A stretch of 64,000 bases of DNA, taken from NCBI RefSeq assembly GCF_017832975.1, contig NZ_JAFIBI010000001.1:3596001-3660000 (forward strand). The letters run 5' to 3'. A model generated the notes under the pieces. It was not told where the DNA came from, searched no databases, and saw nothing but the letters and a program-made list of their open reading frames with translations. The DNA comes from Arthrobacter sp. PvP023 (GTDB taxonomy: Bacteria > Actinomycetota > Actinomycetes > Actinomycetales > Micrococcaceae). Below are positions 40,823-50,169 of this stretch, piece after piece; within the stretch, counting starts at the first letter, position 1; every line of letters begins with the position of its first letter. A program made the translations under genes and the position numbers.

Positions 40823-43414
40823 TCACCGCCCCGCGCCGTCCAGGCTGTTCCAGAGTTCAGCCAGCTCCTGGCGCCGGGAAACGCCCAGCTTGCCGTAGAT
40901 CCGCTGCAAATGCGCGTTTACCGTGTTCACGGCGATGCCGAGTTCCGCCGCTACGCCCGCACTCCCCATGCCGGTGACAACAAGTACGGCCACTTCGCGT
41001 TCCCTTTGGGACAGCTTGGCGGCATCAGCGGCCGGTCCGCTGTTCCCGTCGCTCGACCACCGCCAGTCCGGCGGCCCGTCGGTCGATTGTTCAAATGCCG
41101 CGCCATCCGGCCTTGCTGCGACTCCGAGGTTCAGCAGTTCACGTGCCCGGCGGCCCCTGCCGCCACCCGTCGCCATGGCCGGCTTGCGGGGCGCCCGCTG
41201 CGGTGGACCTGCGGCGCCCATTACGGCCGGACGTGCCACCGATGCGTAGGTTTCAGCCAGCCTCGCCGCGACGTCGCCGTCCCCTGCCCGGTTGTCCGCT
41301 CGCGGATTGTCCGCTTGCCGGTTGTCCGCTTGCCGCTCGTCTGCCGCGGCGGTCCCGGCGCCTGGCAGCTGCGCCAGGTCCCAGGTCAGCCACTCCGCCG
41401 TTGCCTGCGCGGCCAGGGTGAGTGCCAGCAGGTCCTCAGGGTCACCTGCTGTTCCGGCGTCCGCGCCGCCGCTCGCTCGCCCAGCGGCGTGCCCGGCAGA
41501 CTGCCGGCAGAACATCATGGCCCGGAAAAGTTGCAGCGGGCCGCCCGGGTAGCTCATCCATTTGTTGCGGCCGGGCCGCTTGTCCGCACTCCCGGCGTCA
41601 GGTCCCTCGCCCAACCGGGTCAGGTTGGACGCGTGGATGGTGAGCACTGTCGAGTGGAAATCGACGCTGCATCGCGGCAGGCGGTCCACGGCGTTAAGCG
41701 CCCGGGTGGAAAGCGCGACGGCGTCAGCGGACTTCCCCCGCACGGACAGCCCCTGTGAAGCGAGCGCCAGAAGCAGGATGCCCGCATGGGTACCCGGCGC
41801 ATCATCCGGACCCGGCGGCTGGCCGCCGTCGCAGAAACCGGCAGGGCAAAGCCGGTGGAAGAGCTCCCCGCCCGGGCTGGGCCAGGTTCCCTCCCGTGAC
41901 TCCAGGTAGAGCTGCAGGACATCCAGCTCATCCTGGACGGCATTCTGGTAAGTGTCGGCAGCGGTATCACCGACGGACGCAGTTGCCGCCATGGCCAGCC
42001 GCTTCCGTGCACTGTCCAGTACGGACTGAAGTGCGTCCCGGCCCGGATTCGTGGGCATGAGGGCTTGGAGGAGCAGGCCCACTGCCCGCGCGAACTCCAT
42101 GCTCAGCACAGCCGGGGTGTTCTCGACAAGGCCTCGAAGAACCTCAGCGCTCCGGCCGTACTTGTGGGCATGGAACAGCGCCCGGGCCGCCTCCGTCTGC
42201 GCCATGAGCTGGAGTTCGGGTGCCTTGATCGCTTCGGCCGCCTTTTGGGCGCGGTCGCTGTCATAGAGGTTGTTGGCGGTGGTGGCCACCGCCAGGAGGT
42301 CCAGGTCAGCGACAGCCGTGCCGGCATCCAGTGCGGCTTCCACCCGCCGAAAAAGATCCCACAGCGGTTCCTCCCCCGCTCTCCGTGGGACGCCCAGCCC
42401 CCAGCCGTGCAGGTCCGCTTCACGGCCGAGGTCCAGCGGTCCGGCCCCGCCCGGATAATGCCGGGCAGCAGTGGCCTCGACCTCGTGGTTCAGCGTGACG
42501 TCGGCCCCGCCGTCGCTCCTGATTTGGAGCCGGATGAAGTTGCCCCGTTCCAACGCGGCCAGGGCGGTCGGCGGCACGGTCCGGGCGAGCACGGAAAGCG
42601 GAGCCGGATCCGCGGCCGCCAGGAAGTCAACCACCTGGCGCTGGTCCGGCGGAAGCGCCTCGATCCGCCGTCGGGCCAGGTCGAATTGGCGTCCTTCCGC
42701 CAGGTCCGGCGGCCGGACCATCACACAGCTGTCCCCGCGCTGCACAATCCGGCCGTCCGCCAACGCTTCGTCCACCAGCCAGCTCGCAGTGAGCGCATTG
42801 GCGCCCGCTGCGGCGAGAACGTCGCGCACCAGGCTGCGGTCAGGCCGGGCCGGAAGCCTGTGCTCGAGGAAAGTACGGAGCTGGTCCGGTGTCAGGTCCT
42901 CCAGTTCCACAATGGACAGCTGCCGGGCCACCACCGACTCCATCAGCTCCATCTGCAACTGCCGGTCCGAGCGGTGGCTTGCCAGCATCTTGATGTCCGG
43001 TTCCGCGAGAAGCTGGTTGAGAACCCAGAGGGACGTTCCGTCCAGGTGGTCCACATTGTCCAGGACCATCAGGATCCCGTTAGCCCCCGGGTCCTGGCTG
43101 CGCAGCGCATCGCGGCACGCCCGGACGATGTTCAGTGGCGACACCTTGGAATTCGCAGGCAACGCCGGCGCCAGCACACTGCCGATGCCGAACTTCATCC
43201 GGCGGCAGGACCGGGGAACGCTGTGGACAATGACGGTGAGCCGTCCGGAGAGCGTTTCCGCTGCGGCGGCAAGAAGCCTGGTCCGGCCCGAGCCGGCAGC
43301 GCCGGTAATGATGACGCCCGAGCTCTCTGAGTTGGAGAGGGCATTGATTGCGGCCCGCAGTTCGGCCACACGAATGACTGGGGGCAAAGCTGAATTTCCT
43401 GCCCTAACGTCCAT
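40823..43414 (-). CDS. Large ATP-binding LuxR-family (LAL) regulator
   Basis: 863 residues. Walker A GAAGSGRT at 38-45 and Walker B ILMVLDNVDHLD near 110 form an AAA/STAND ATPase; a long helical middle (TPR-like, alanine-rich) follows. The C-terminus is a LuxR helix-turn-helix (KLSQREREVAVLVVTGMGSAGVAAELGIAVNTVNAHLQRIYGKLGVSRRQEL). A low-complexity hydrophilic run of ADNRQADNxRADNR repeats sits near residue 700. It lies next to the polysaccharide locus and has a GAGTAGT palindrome 110 bp upstream, a motif also found in the two polysaccharide promoter blocks. Effector unknown. Confidence 0.9.
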   Translation of the reverse strand: MDVRAGNSALPPVIRVAELRAAINALSNSESSGVIITGAAGSGRTRLLAAAAETLSGRLTVIVHSVPRSCRRMKFGIGSVLAPALPANSKVSPLNIVRACRDALRSQDPGANGILMVLDNVDHLDGTSLWVLNQLLAEPDIKMLASHRSDRQLQMELMESVVARQLSIVELEDLTPDQLRTFLEHRLPARPDRSLVRDVLAAAGANALTASWLVDEALADGRIVQRGDSCVMVRPPDLAEGRQFDLARRRIEALPPDQRQVVDFLAAADPAPLSVLARTVPPTALAALERGNFIRLQIRSDGGADVTLNHEVEATAARHYPGGAGPLDLGREADLHGWGLGVPRRAGEEPLWDLFRRVEAALDAGTAVADLDLLAVATTANNLYDSDRAQKAAEAIKAPELQLMAQTEAARALFHAHKYGRSAEVLRGLVENTPAVLSMEFARAVGLLLQALMPTNPGRDALQSVLDSARKRLAMAATASVGDTAADTYQNAVQDELDVLQLYLESREGTWPSPGGELFHRLCPAGFCDGGQPPGPDDAPGTHAGILLLALASQGLSVRGKSADAVALSTRALNAVDRLPRCSVDFHSTVLTIHASNLTRLGEGPDAGSADKRPGRNKWMSYPGGPLQLFRAMMFCRQSAGHAAGRASGGADAGTAGDPEDLLALTLAAQATAEWLTWDLAQLPGAGTAAADERQADNRQADNPRADNRAGDGDVAARLAETYASVARPAVMGAAGPPQRAPRKPAMATGGGRGRRARELLNLGVAARPDGAAFEQSTDGPPDWRWSSDGNSGPAADAAKLSQREREVAVLVVTGMGSAGVAAELGIAVNTVNAHLQRIYGKLGVSRRQELAELWNSLDGAGR

Positions 43415-43791
43415 GGTTGCGTCGATTCCTTAGCCGCGGAGCGTGAAGTTCCGGACCGCCCCCAACCATCTGCCGGCATTAGCAACTCCTACGCTACCTA
43501 GCCACCGCTCGCGCTGGCGTGAGTAGTGACTACTCGAATATGCCGGACCGTTGCTCTCGGGCCCGTTCGGGCTACTCACAGGCATCCGTGTAATGTGGAG
43601 CGGGTGTTAACGGTCTCTACGGGTCTCTTGACGGTCCCGCTGTCTGCTTCTGGGGAGTAAGCGGCTCAGCTGATTTCACTATCAGCATCGATTCTGGGCG
43701 CGGCCACTGCCGCGCCGATCTGGCGGTCATGACCCGTGCTTGGCGTGCCCTCATTGGGTACCTGCCAACCCTGTTAATGTCCCCAACAGAT
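43415..43791. other. Divergent regulatory region, LAL regulator/lipoprotein
   Basis: 377 bp without a gene. Features: perfect dyad GAGTAGT-G-ACTACTC (43521-43535), AGCGGG...CCCGCT stem spanning 43592-43645 with GGTCTC repeats inside, hairpin GGCGCGGC-CACT-GCCGCGCC (43697-43716), and a TAATGT -10-like element 11 bases before the lipoprotein ATG. Confidence 0.5.
43521..43535. promoter_or_regulatory. GAGTAGT/ACTACTC palindrome upstream of the LAL regulator
   Basis: Perfect 7-bp arms around one G, followed by GAAT. The half site ACTACTCG recurs at 50261 and 55211 in the two matching promoter blocks of the polysaccharide operons, each time as CACTACTCG[A/C]ATCGG. Confidence 0.5.
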
Positions 43792-44865
43792 ATGTATCCC
43801 AAAAAAATGAAACGCATGACCACGCCCATCATGGCCGTGTTGATTCTCCTCATCGGAGTATTGACCGCAGGCTGTGCCGCCCAATCGGCGCCCGGCCCGT
43901 CGGCCTCCGCCAGTCCCTCGTCAGCCAGCGCAGAAGCATCGCAGGTAACCCCGAAGGCAACACCGTCACCGAGTTCGACACCGGCTGCGTCGCCCGTCAA
44001 GGAACCGGCGCCCGCCGCGGTTTCCGCACCCGAACCTGCCGTCGCGGCTCCCGCACCGGTGGCCGTAGCCGCAGCTGAGCCCGTAGCCGCGCCGGCAGCC
44101 AACAAGTACCCCCTGCACACCAACGTCGTGAGCACTACCTTCTGGGTGGGCGAAATCTTCAACGCCAACCTTGCAGACGGTTCACAGGTCTGCTCGACGT
44201 ACAACGGCCAGTGGGCTTTCAAGCACACCGGCATCAACGCCGGCACTACTCCCGCCACTGCCTCCGGCTGCCCCGGCAGCATCTACGGCGGCTGCGACGG
44301 CGTGAGCTCCGGCTCGGGAAGTTCGTTCACTTGCGCCACGGAAGCACGCGATGCCTCCAACGGGTACTTCCCCAAGAACCAGCCCGCGCCGCTTGAGAAC
44401 CCCTTCTACCTCGACCTGCCTTACGACGACGTCAACGACAGCGTCGCGTTCCAGCAGCGCTGCCAGGTCATCCCGTGGGCCGCCGCGGACAACGCCGCCA
44501 CAGGTGTCGACCACTGCGCGGATGGCAGCTATTCGTACATGAAGAACCGGTGGGTCCAGATGACCGGACCCAACGGCAACGTCTGCTATGGACAGATTGA
44601 GGATGCCGGTCCTTCCAGCGGTTCCGAATACCATGACGCGAACTACGTCTTCGGCGCGGCCGACGCCCGCCCGGCAAACACCGATTTCTCCGCCGACGGT
44701 ACGCAGGGCGCAGGAATGGATGTTTCCCCTGCGCTGAACGGTTGCCTCGGCTTCGCCGAACTGGACGGTAGCGGCGATCACGTCTCGTGGAGGTTTGTTG
44801 ACCGCGCAGATGTTCCCGCCGGACCGTGGCTGAACGTCGAAACCACGTCGGGTGTCAGCTGGTAA
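43792..44865 (+). CDS. Lipoprotein with putative double-psi beta-barrel domain, paralogue A
   Basis: 357 residues from the ATG at 43792 (43807 is an alternative start). Basic N-terminus, hydrophobic core IMAVLILLIGVLTAGC ending in a lipobox cysteine, then a 75-residue linker rich in Ser/Ala/Pro, and a 240-residue domain. That domain shares many blocks with the protein at 51584-52333: TTFWVGE, ADGSQV, ENPFYLDLPYDDVN, SYMKNRWV, CYGQI-DAGP, YVFGA-DARP, AGMDVSPALNGCLGF and PPGPWL-like. The pair QI-DAGP and MDVSPAL resembles the acidic motifs of RlpA/expansin double-psi barrels (NDRGP, IDLS), suggesting polysaccharide binding or cleavage. Six cysteines could form disulfides. Fold assignment is inference. 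Confidence 0.75.
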   Translation: MYPKKMKRMTTPIMAVLILLIGVLTAGCAAQSAPGPSASASPSSASAEASQVTPKATPSPSSTPAASPVKEPAPAAVSAPEPAVAAPAPVAVAAAEPVAAPAANKYPLHTNVVSTTFWVGEIFNANLADGSQVCSTYNGQWAFKHTGINAGTTPATASGCPGSIYGGCDGVSSGSGSSFTCATEARDASNGYFPKNQPAPLENPFYLDLPYDDVNDSVAFQQRCQVIPWAAADNAATGVDHCADGSYSYMKNRWVQMTGPNGNVCYGQIEDAGPSSGSEYHDANYVFGAADARPANTDFSADGTQGAGMDVSPALNGCLGFAELDGSGDHVSWRFVDRADVPAGPWLNVETTSGVSW

Positions 44866-44907
44866 CAACAGCGCTTGTCTGCGCAGAATCCTGAACGCCG
44901 AAACCTG

Positions 44908-44951
44908 AACGCCCCTCCCGCAGGACCACAGTGTCCTGCGGGAGGGGCGTT
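44908..44951. terminator. Perfect 19-bp bidirectional terminator
   Basis: AACGCCCCTCCCGCAGGAC and its exact complement around loop CACAGT, ending in TTT on the right and starting with AA on the left. Placed between the lipoprotein gene and the convergent GT2 gene. Confidence 0.93.
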
Positions 44952-44976
44952 TCCGTCTCCGGCGGCATTGTTCCAT

Positions 44977-46419
44977 TTATCTGGATGCGCCGGCGCCCGC
45001 TGTCGCTTCCAACTCGAGCCCCTCGGATTGGATCCGACGAATCGGACTGACCCACACTCCCGACGAAGCGGAAGAAAACGCCTTGGGCAATACCATCAGG
45101 CAAATAATTGAGTCGAGGATTCGCATCAAGGGAAAAAGTGGTGCCATGAGCAGGATGCCCGGGCGCCGAAGGGCTGTGGCGGCGATCACTGTCAGGACTA
45201 AATCCGGCAAGAATACGCCCAGAAGTAGGTCCTGAGGCCGCAAGAGCCCCGCGAGAAACACAAAGGCGTCGGAGTTGGGACCGAACTCGCGGACTTGCAT
45301 GGCCGCCACCGACGACAGCATGAAGACCGGAATGAGCAACACGAAGAAAATGCAGCTGACAACGAGTTCAAAAATATAGAAAACCAGCACGAACCAGAAT
45401 TTCCCTGCCTGCATGCGGTGCCTCCGAACCGTTTGCCAGAACCCCAGAATCCACCGACGCACCTGCCGGGTGTAGTCTTGGAGGTTGTCGGGATCCTGGG
45501 TGTAGGCGACTGCTGCAGATGGATGGAACGCGATCCTCCCCAACTTTTTTGCATGGACCTCGAATGTCATATTGAAGTCCTCAATAACCAGTCCTGGGGC
45601 CAGCACCCGGATCTGTTCCAGCGCACTGGTCCTGTACATACTGGCAAAGCCGGGGACGATGGAAACAACGTTCGCGCCTCTCGCCGCCTGACCGTACTTG
45701 AGCAAGAGCTGCACTACGATGTAGAGCCGCTCCCGATACGCCACAAGGAACCGACCCAAGGCCGTCGGGGCGGGGGGCATCATGATCGATTTGGCCCGTC
45801 CCGCAACCGCCACAACGGAAGCATCCGAGAACAGCGGCAGTCCGGTATCCAAGTAGTCCGGCGTGGGGCGGGTGTCAGCGTCGAGCATCATAACGACTTT
45901 GAATTTTCGGCAAAGATCGAAGTATGAAATACCTTCGGCCAAGGCTCCGGCCTTTCCTCTGTTTGGCTCCAGTTCCAGCACCTTGACCCCCGCCCTGCGT
46001 GCAATGGCGGCAGTGTCGTCAGAGGACATGTCCGAGATGACGTGTATGTTCCGTAACGGGACCAGCACCGATGCTGCCCGGATGGTTTCACTTATGACCA
46101 AGGCTTCGTTGTGGGCGGCTACCAGCACAGCCACGTCCGCCGGCATGATCCGCTCCCCGTGAGCACGATGCCTTCCGTGCGCACGGTGCAGCTGCCCACG
46201 GTGCGACCGCGGCTCCGGCAGCGCGTGGGCCCCATGAACACTGGAGCCGATCCGGTTTGCCAGCGGCCACCTCCGAAGGAGGCCCAGCGCGCGCCCGGAC
46301 AGCGGAGGTCCCAGTGCCACGCGCCGCGTGTACTGCTCGTTGACCAGACGCATCAGGCCGACGAATGACCAGAATATGGTGCTGACTCCCAGAACCAGGA
46401 CAATATAGACGGCGATCAC
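44977..46419 (-). CDS. Processive family-2 glycosyltransferase (polysaccharide synthase)
   Basis: 480 residues from a GTG that overlaps the stop of the upstream deacetylase (GTGA). One N-terminal helix (VYIVLVLGVSTIFWSFVGLM), then the GT-A domain: VAVLVAAHNE near 96, ISDMSSDDT near 128, metal-binding DAD at 180-182, acid-base VIEDFNM near 278 and the processivity motif QVRRW at 319-323. At least four C-terminal helices follow. This matches hyaluronan/chitin/PNAG synthase-type enzymes (HasA, NodC, PgaC). Coupling to a NodB deacetylase suggests an N-acetylhexosamine polymer made and exported by one enzyme. Donor sugar not decidable from motifs alone. Confidence 0.88.
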   Translation of the reverse strand: MIAVYIVLVLGVSTIFWSFVGLMRLVNEQYTRRVALGPPLSGRALGLLRRWPLANRIGSSVHGAHALPEPRSHRGQLHRAHGRHRAHGERIMPADVAVLVAAHNEALVISETIRAASVLVPLRNIHVISDMSSDDTAAIARRAGVKVLELEPNRGKAGALAEGISYFDLCRKFKVVMMLDADTRPTPDYLDTGLPLFSDASVVAVAGRAKSIMMPPAPTALGRFLVAYRERLYIVVQLLLKYGQAARGANVVSIVPGFASMYRTSALEQIRVLAPGLVIEDFNMTFEVHAKKLGRIAFHPSAAVAYTQDPDNLQDYTRQVRRWILGFWQTVRRHRMQAGKFWFVLVFYIFELVVSCIFFVLLIPVFMLSSVAAMQVREFGPNSDAFVFLAGLLRPQDLLLGVFLPDLVLTVIAATALRRPGILLMAPLFPLMRILDSIICLMVLPKAFSSASSGVWVSPIRRIQSEGLELEATAGAGASR

Positions 46420-48284
46420 AGTGCCGGGGCTCCTACCGTGTCGTACATGGCGTAGTCGTCCGTTGTCAGCGTGCCGTTGCTGAACAGGCTGAGACCGAAG
46501 CTGATCGCGGTCGCTCCGGCGGGCAATGCCGCAGTGGTGAAGCTTGCCTGCGTGTAGGTCGCCGAAGCGGGCAGCCACGGTCCTGATGTCCAATAAACCC
46601 ATGCGCCGCTGGAATTGCGGTAATAGATAGCAAACTGAGTCACCGCAGTAGACCTGTACCAAGCCCGCAGTGAGTACGTCTTGCCGGCGATGGCGGGCGG
46701 TGAGCACGATCCTGCGTCCATGGACGGCAGGAGCTTCGCATCGCCGCTCACATAGTTGGTTATGTTGAGCTCCTCGGCTTTCGTGCCGGACCGTGCTCCC
46801 GTGGATACCGTGGTGAACCGCGGCGTATTGGAGCCGAAACCGCCCGCCTGCCAGCACTGCGGGAACCCTCCGCTGCCCGCCGTTTCCAGGCCTGGGTTCT
46901 GTACGAGGTTCGTGCCGGCCGCAGGCGGTGGCGGAGGCGGGGCCGTAGCCGTGTCGATCAGCTCGTAATCGTCGGTAATCAGTGTCCCATTGCTGAAGAG
47001 GTTGAGTCCGAAGCTGATACCGCTGGCGCCGGTAGGCAGCGGCGGCGTTGTCCAGCTGGCCTTCTGAAAGGTTGTGGCCGGGGCAAACCACGGGCTCGAG
47101 GTCCAATACACCCAGGATCCGAGGCCGGTCCGGTAGTAGAGGGCGAACTGAGTGTTCGTTGTGGACTTATACCACGCCCCCAAATTATAAGTATGCCCAG
47201 CTGTCGCCGTCGGGGAGCACCCGCCCAGATCAAGTGACGGCAGCCATTTGGCGTCCCCGTTGACATACTTCGTAACCCTCAGCTGGGCCGCCCTGGTGCC
47301 GGTATGGCCCGGGGTGACGATTGAGAACGCTGGCGTGTTCGTTCCGTAACCGCCCTGCTGCCAGCACTGGGGAGCATTACTGACCAGCGTCTCTACGCTC
47401 GAGTTCTTGACCAGGTTGCCGCTGCTGGGTTGCGGCGGGACTGCCGGGCCAGAAACTGCAGGTTTTACTGTTCCACCGATGACCTGGTCCACTGTCTTGA
47501 CCGTGGTGGTGGCCGGGCGGGCTTTCAGCCAGGCGAGGAACTGATTAAGCACGGTAGGCGTGATGTTCAGCGGATCCGTGCTAGAGGCAGCTACGTGGTG
47601 GAATGTCAGCTGCACCCAGCCGCCTGCAGGCTCCGCTTGGGTAACCGAGGTCTGGAGGTCGGCGAGCCGCCACGACGTGTCAACTTGGTCCGGGGCCGCT
47701 GTGACATACGGATTCGCCGGGGGAATGTTCTCGGCAAGCGCACAGCCTGAACAACTGAACCGTGTCTTGATGTCGCCCAAGCCGCGGGCGCTGTTGTATC
47801 CACAGTCGCGGACGATGCTCTGGGCAGTGGCATTCTCGGCCGCGAACGGGTAGGCGAAGCTCGTCACCCGCAGGTTCCAGTTGGTCAGGTTGACACGGTC
47901 GTTGCACACCTGTCGCGTGGCCTCATCTGCCGGGAGGGTGGTCAGGTCCGGATGCGTTACGGAGTGGCCGCCGATCTCGTGGCCTGCGGCCTGCAGTCCC
48001 TGAAGGTCAGCAACGCTCATATACCCAGGGTTGTTGACGAATCCGGACGGCACAAAGAAGGTACCTTTCATGCCATAACTATTGAGCAGCCCCGCGGCAG
48101 TCAGCTGATCAGCATTGCCGTCGTCGAAAGTCAGCGAGACAACTGTGGGTCCTGCTGCATTCGCCGGCGCTGCCAAGCCAGCGAGGCCTGCCGCGGCCAT
48201 GGCGATGGCGCTCAGAATCGTGACGGTTCTTGCCGCCCACCGCCCGCGGCGGTTGACGAAGCGTTGGGGGCTCTCGGTTTTCAT
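46416..48284 (-). CDS. Secreted polysaccharide deacetylase with two C-terminal carbohydrate-binding-like modules
   Basis: 622 residues, ATG at 48284. Signal peptide VTILSAIAMAAAGLAGLAAPANA. NodB domain with the full metal triad: TFDDG at 52-56 (base Asp54, metal Asp55) and H107-x3-H111 (GGHSVTHPD), followed by SFAYPF and a motif-5 histidine in WVQLTFHHV. Two beta-sandwich modules of about 155 residues (NLVKNSSVETL ... and NLVQNPGLETA ..., each with QCWQ-GG-G-NTP and YWTS-PW blocks) follow, joined by a proline linker. It should remove N-acetyl groups from an extracellular polymer. Coupled to the GT2 synthase and 66 bp behind the second deacetylase-like gene. Confidence 0.92.
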   Translation of the reverse strand: MKTESPQRFVNRRGRWAARTVTILSAIAMAAAGLAGLAAPANAAGPTVVSLTFDDGNADQLTAAGLLNSYGMKGTFFVPSGFVNNPGYMSVADLQGLQAAGHEIGGHSVTHPDLTTLPADEATRQVCNDRVNLTNWNLRVTSFAYPFAAENATAQSIVRDCGYNSARGLGDIKTRFSCSGCALAENIPPANPYVTAAPDQVDTSWRLADLQTSVTQAEPAGGWVQLTFHHVAASSTDPLNITPTVLNQFLAWLKARPATTTVKTVDQVIGGTVKPAVSGPAVPPQPSSGNLVKNSSVETLVSNAPQCWQQGGYGTNTPAFSIVTPGHTGTRAAQLRVTKYVNGDAKWLPSLDLGGCSPTATAGHTYNLGAWYKSTTNTQFALYYRTGLGSWVYWTSSPWFAPATTFQKASWTTPPLPTGASGISFGLNLFSNGTLITDDYELIDTATAPPPPPPAAGTNLVQNPGLETAGSGGFPQCWQAGGFGSNTPRFTTVSTGARSGTKAEELNITNYVSGDAKLLPSMDAGSCSPPAIAGKTYSLRAWYRSTAVTQFAIYYRNSSGAWVYWTSGPWLPASATYTQASFTTAALPAGATAISFGLSLFSNGTLTTDDYAMYDTVGAPAL

Positions 48285-48350
48285 GGATCTACTCGATTCC
48301 TGGGGTCGATTCCGCGGTATGCCGCAGATCGGGTGGTACTGGGACGGACC

Positions 48351-49790
48351 CTACGGGGCAGGCTCCGTCCCGACGTCGTACATCTCGTAGTTGTCCGTGG
48401 CCAGCTGGCCGTTGCTGAACAGGTTCAACCCAAAACTCATACCGGCCGCATCTGCAGGAGCTGGTGGCGACGTCCACTCGGCCGGCTGGTAAGTACCATT
48501 GGCAGGCATCCACGGGCTGGCTGTCCAGAAGCTCCAGACCCCGCTCGTGTTGCGGTAGTAAAGTGCGAATTGCGTCGGGGCGGTGGACTGATACATCGCC
48601 TTCAAGGAATACCTGTGGCCCGGAATTATTCCTGGAGAGCAGGCGCCCATATCCAGAACCGGCAGGAGCTTGGCATCCCCCGATACATAGCCTGTGACAT
48701 CGAGACGCCGCGAAATCTCGCCGCTATGGCCGGGTGTTAGCGTGCTCAGGACCTGGGCGTTGTCACCGTAGGACGCCACCTGCCAGCATTGAGGCAGCCC
48801 GTATTTTCCGGCAGTCTCCAACCCGGGATTCCTAATGGCGTTGACGCCGGGAGGAGCCGTGGGCGGAGGAGGACCGGCGACGCTGGATTTTGCACTTCCC
48901 CCAATCACCTCATGGACCGTGCGGACCGCCGTGGTTCCCTGGTGCATCCGTGAGTCCAGCCACCCCGCAAATTCGGCAAACATAGCTGGCGTCACAGACC
49001 GGGGAGCCTTGGTGTCATCAATGTCGTAAAACACAAGCTGCAGCCACCCTCCTGCTTTCTCCGCATTTGTGACGGACCGCTGCAAGTCTGCCAAAGTCCA
49101 GGCAGCACCAACTTCCGCAGTGGAGCGCGTGCTGAAGGGGTCAGCCGGTACAACTGTTTCTGACACGGCGCACTCCGAGCAGCCGCCGGGGCTTCTGAGA
49201 TCGCCTAGGCTGCGCGCACTGTTGTACCCGCAGTCCGCCACCAGGGCCTTGGACTCCGGGGACTTCGCTGAAAAGGGGTAGGAGAAGGAGGTGACTTTGA
49301 AGCCCCAGTCAGTGAGCTTGGTCCGGTCATCGCAGACCTGGCGTCTCGCCTCGTCAGGTTCCAGTGCGGTCAGATCAGCCAGGGTTGCAGTATGGCCGCC
49401 AATCTCGTTGGCGTCGGCTGCCAAAGCGTGGAGATCCTCAACCCTCATGTAATCCTTTGCACCCATAAAGCCCGAGTTAACGAAAAAGGTCCCCCGTAGC
49501 TCGTGGGCCTTGAGGATCTTGGCTGCGGTCAGTTGGCTTGCTCTTCCGCCATCAAACGTCAGCGTGACAGTGGTGAGCGCGAGGCTGGTGTCTACGGGTT
49601 TGGCGCGCCCCGGTTCGCCGGCGTCGGCTAGTTGCGAGACACCATTGGGTACTAATGCGGCGGAGCCCGTCAGGAGTGCCAGAACGGCCAGACCCGAGAC
49701 GGCCCAAAGCGTTGTCCTCTTGCGTTGACTCGTCAAGCCGGAACCGAGCGGACCGCCTTGGTCTTCCGGTTGTCCTCGCCTTTTGCTCAT
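48351..49790 (-). CDS. Polysaccharide-deacetylase-like protein with degenerate active site
   Basis: 479 residues with an N-terminal membrane anchor (LWAVSGLAVLALLTGSAALV). The NodB fold is clearly kept and aligns through its length with the neighbour at 46416-48284, but the key residues differ: TFDDG is TFDGG (metal Asp replaced by Gly81), H-x3-H is H133-x3-L137 (second metal His lost), and the motif-5 FHH is FYD. Two of three metal ligands and the catalytic His are gone, so hydrolysis is unlikely. One C-terminal carbohydrate-binding-like module (NAIRNPGLETAGKYGLPQCWQ ...) remains. Probable non-catalytic polysaccharide-binding partner. First gene of the three-gene operon, behind a long leader. 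Confidence 0.9.
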   Translation of the reverse strand: MSKRRGQPEDQGGPLGSGLTSQRKRTTLWAVSGLAVLALLTGSAALVPNGVSQLADAGEPGRAKPVDTSLALTTVTLTFDGGRASQLTAAKILKAHELRGTFFVNSGFMGAKDYMRVEDLHALAADANEIGGHTATLADLTALEPDEARRQVCDDRTKLTDWGFKVTSFSYPFSAKSPESKALVADCGYNSARSLGDLRSPGGCSECAVSETVVPADPFSTRSTAEVGAAWTLADLQRSVTNAEKAGGWLQLVFYDIDDTKAPRSVTPAMFAEFAGWLDSRMHQGTTAVRTVHEVIGGSAKSSVAGPPPPTAPPGVNAIRNPGLETAGKYGLPQCWQVASYGDNAQVLSTLTPGHSGEISRRLDVTGYVSGDAKLLPVLDMGACSPGIIPGHRYSLKAMYQSTAPTQFALYYRNTSGVWSFWTASPWMPANGTYQPAEWTSPPAPADAAGMSFGLNLFSNGQLATDNYEMYDVGTEPAP

Positions 49791-49878
49791 GACAGGTATC
49801 CCCTCTTACTTCCGTGTGATTCGGCCGCAAAGAGGATCCCCCCTCATGCCGCGGTTGTTCATGGATTGACCCCCTGAA

Positions 49879-49937
49879 GGGGTCGGTGACGACTGGGGGG
49901 AAGCCTTGGTCTCAAAGGCTTGTTCGCCACCGACCCC
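49879..49937 (-). other. Structured 5' leader element of the deacetylase/synthase operon
   Basis: GGGGTCGGTG (49879-49888) pairs perfectly with CACCGACCCC (49928-49937), enclosing a second stem AAGCCTT (49901-49907)/AAGGCTT (49915-49921). If transcription starts at the block near 50170, this lies in a leader of about 370 nt. It may be a cis-regulatory RNA; no known riboswitch class was recognised. Confidence 0.4.
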
Positions 49938-50169
49938 CGTTCAAGGTCCCCGGTCAAGTGCGCCGGGGAGGGCTGCCTATTGGCAGCGTTGTCGGAAAAT
50001 GCGGAAGTGAACCGGGCAATGCATTCCGATAGACCGGGCGCTCCTGCTGCCGGTTGCATATCGAGCTGCTGTTCACAGGTCCGGCCGGGGACTCTTGCCC
50101 GCAATGTTGTGTCCATGCCCATTCGAGACCGACTCTCCCCCCGGAACTCTGCTTCTTTCCGACACCCAA

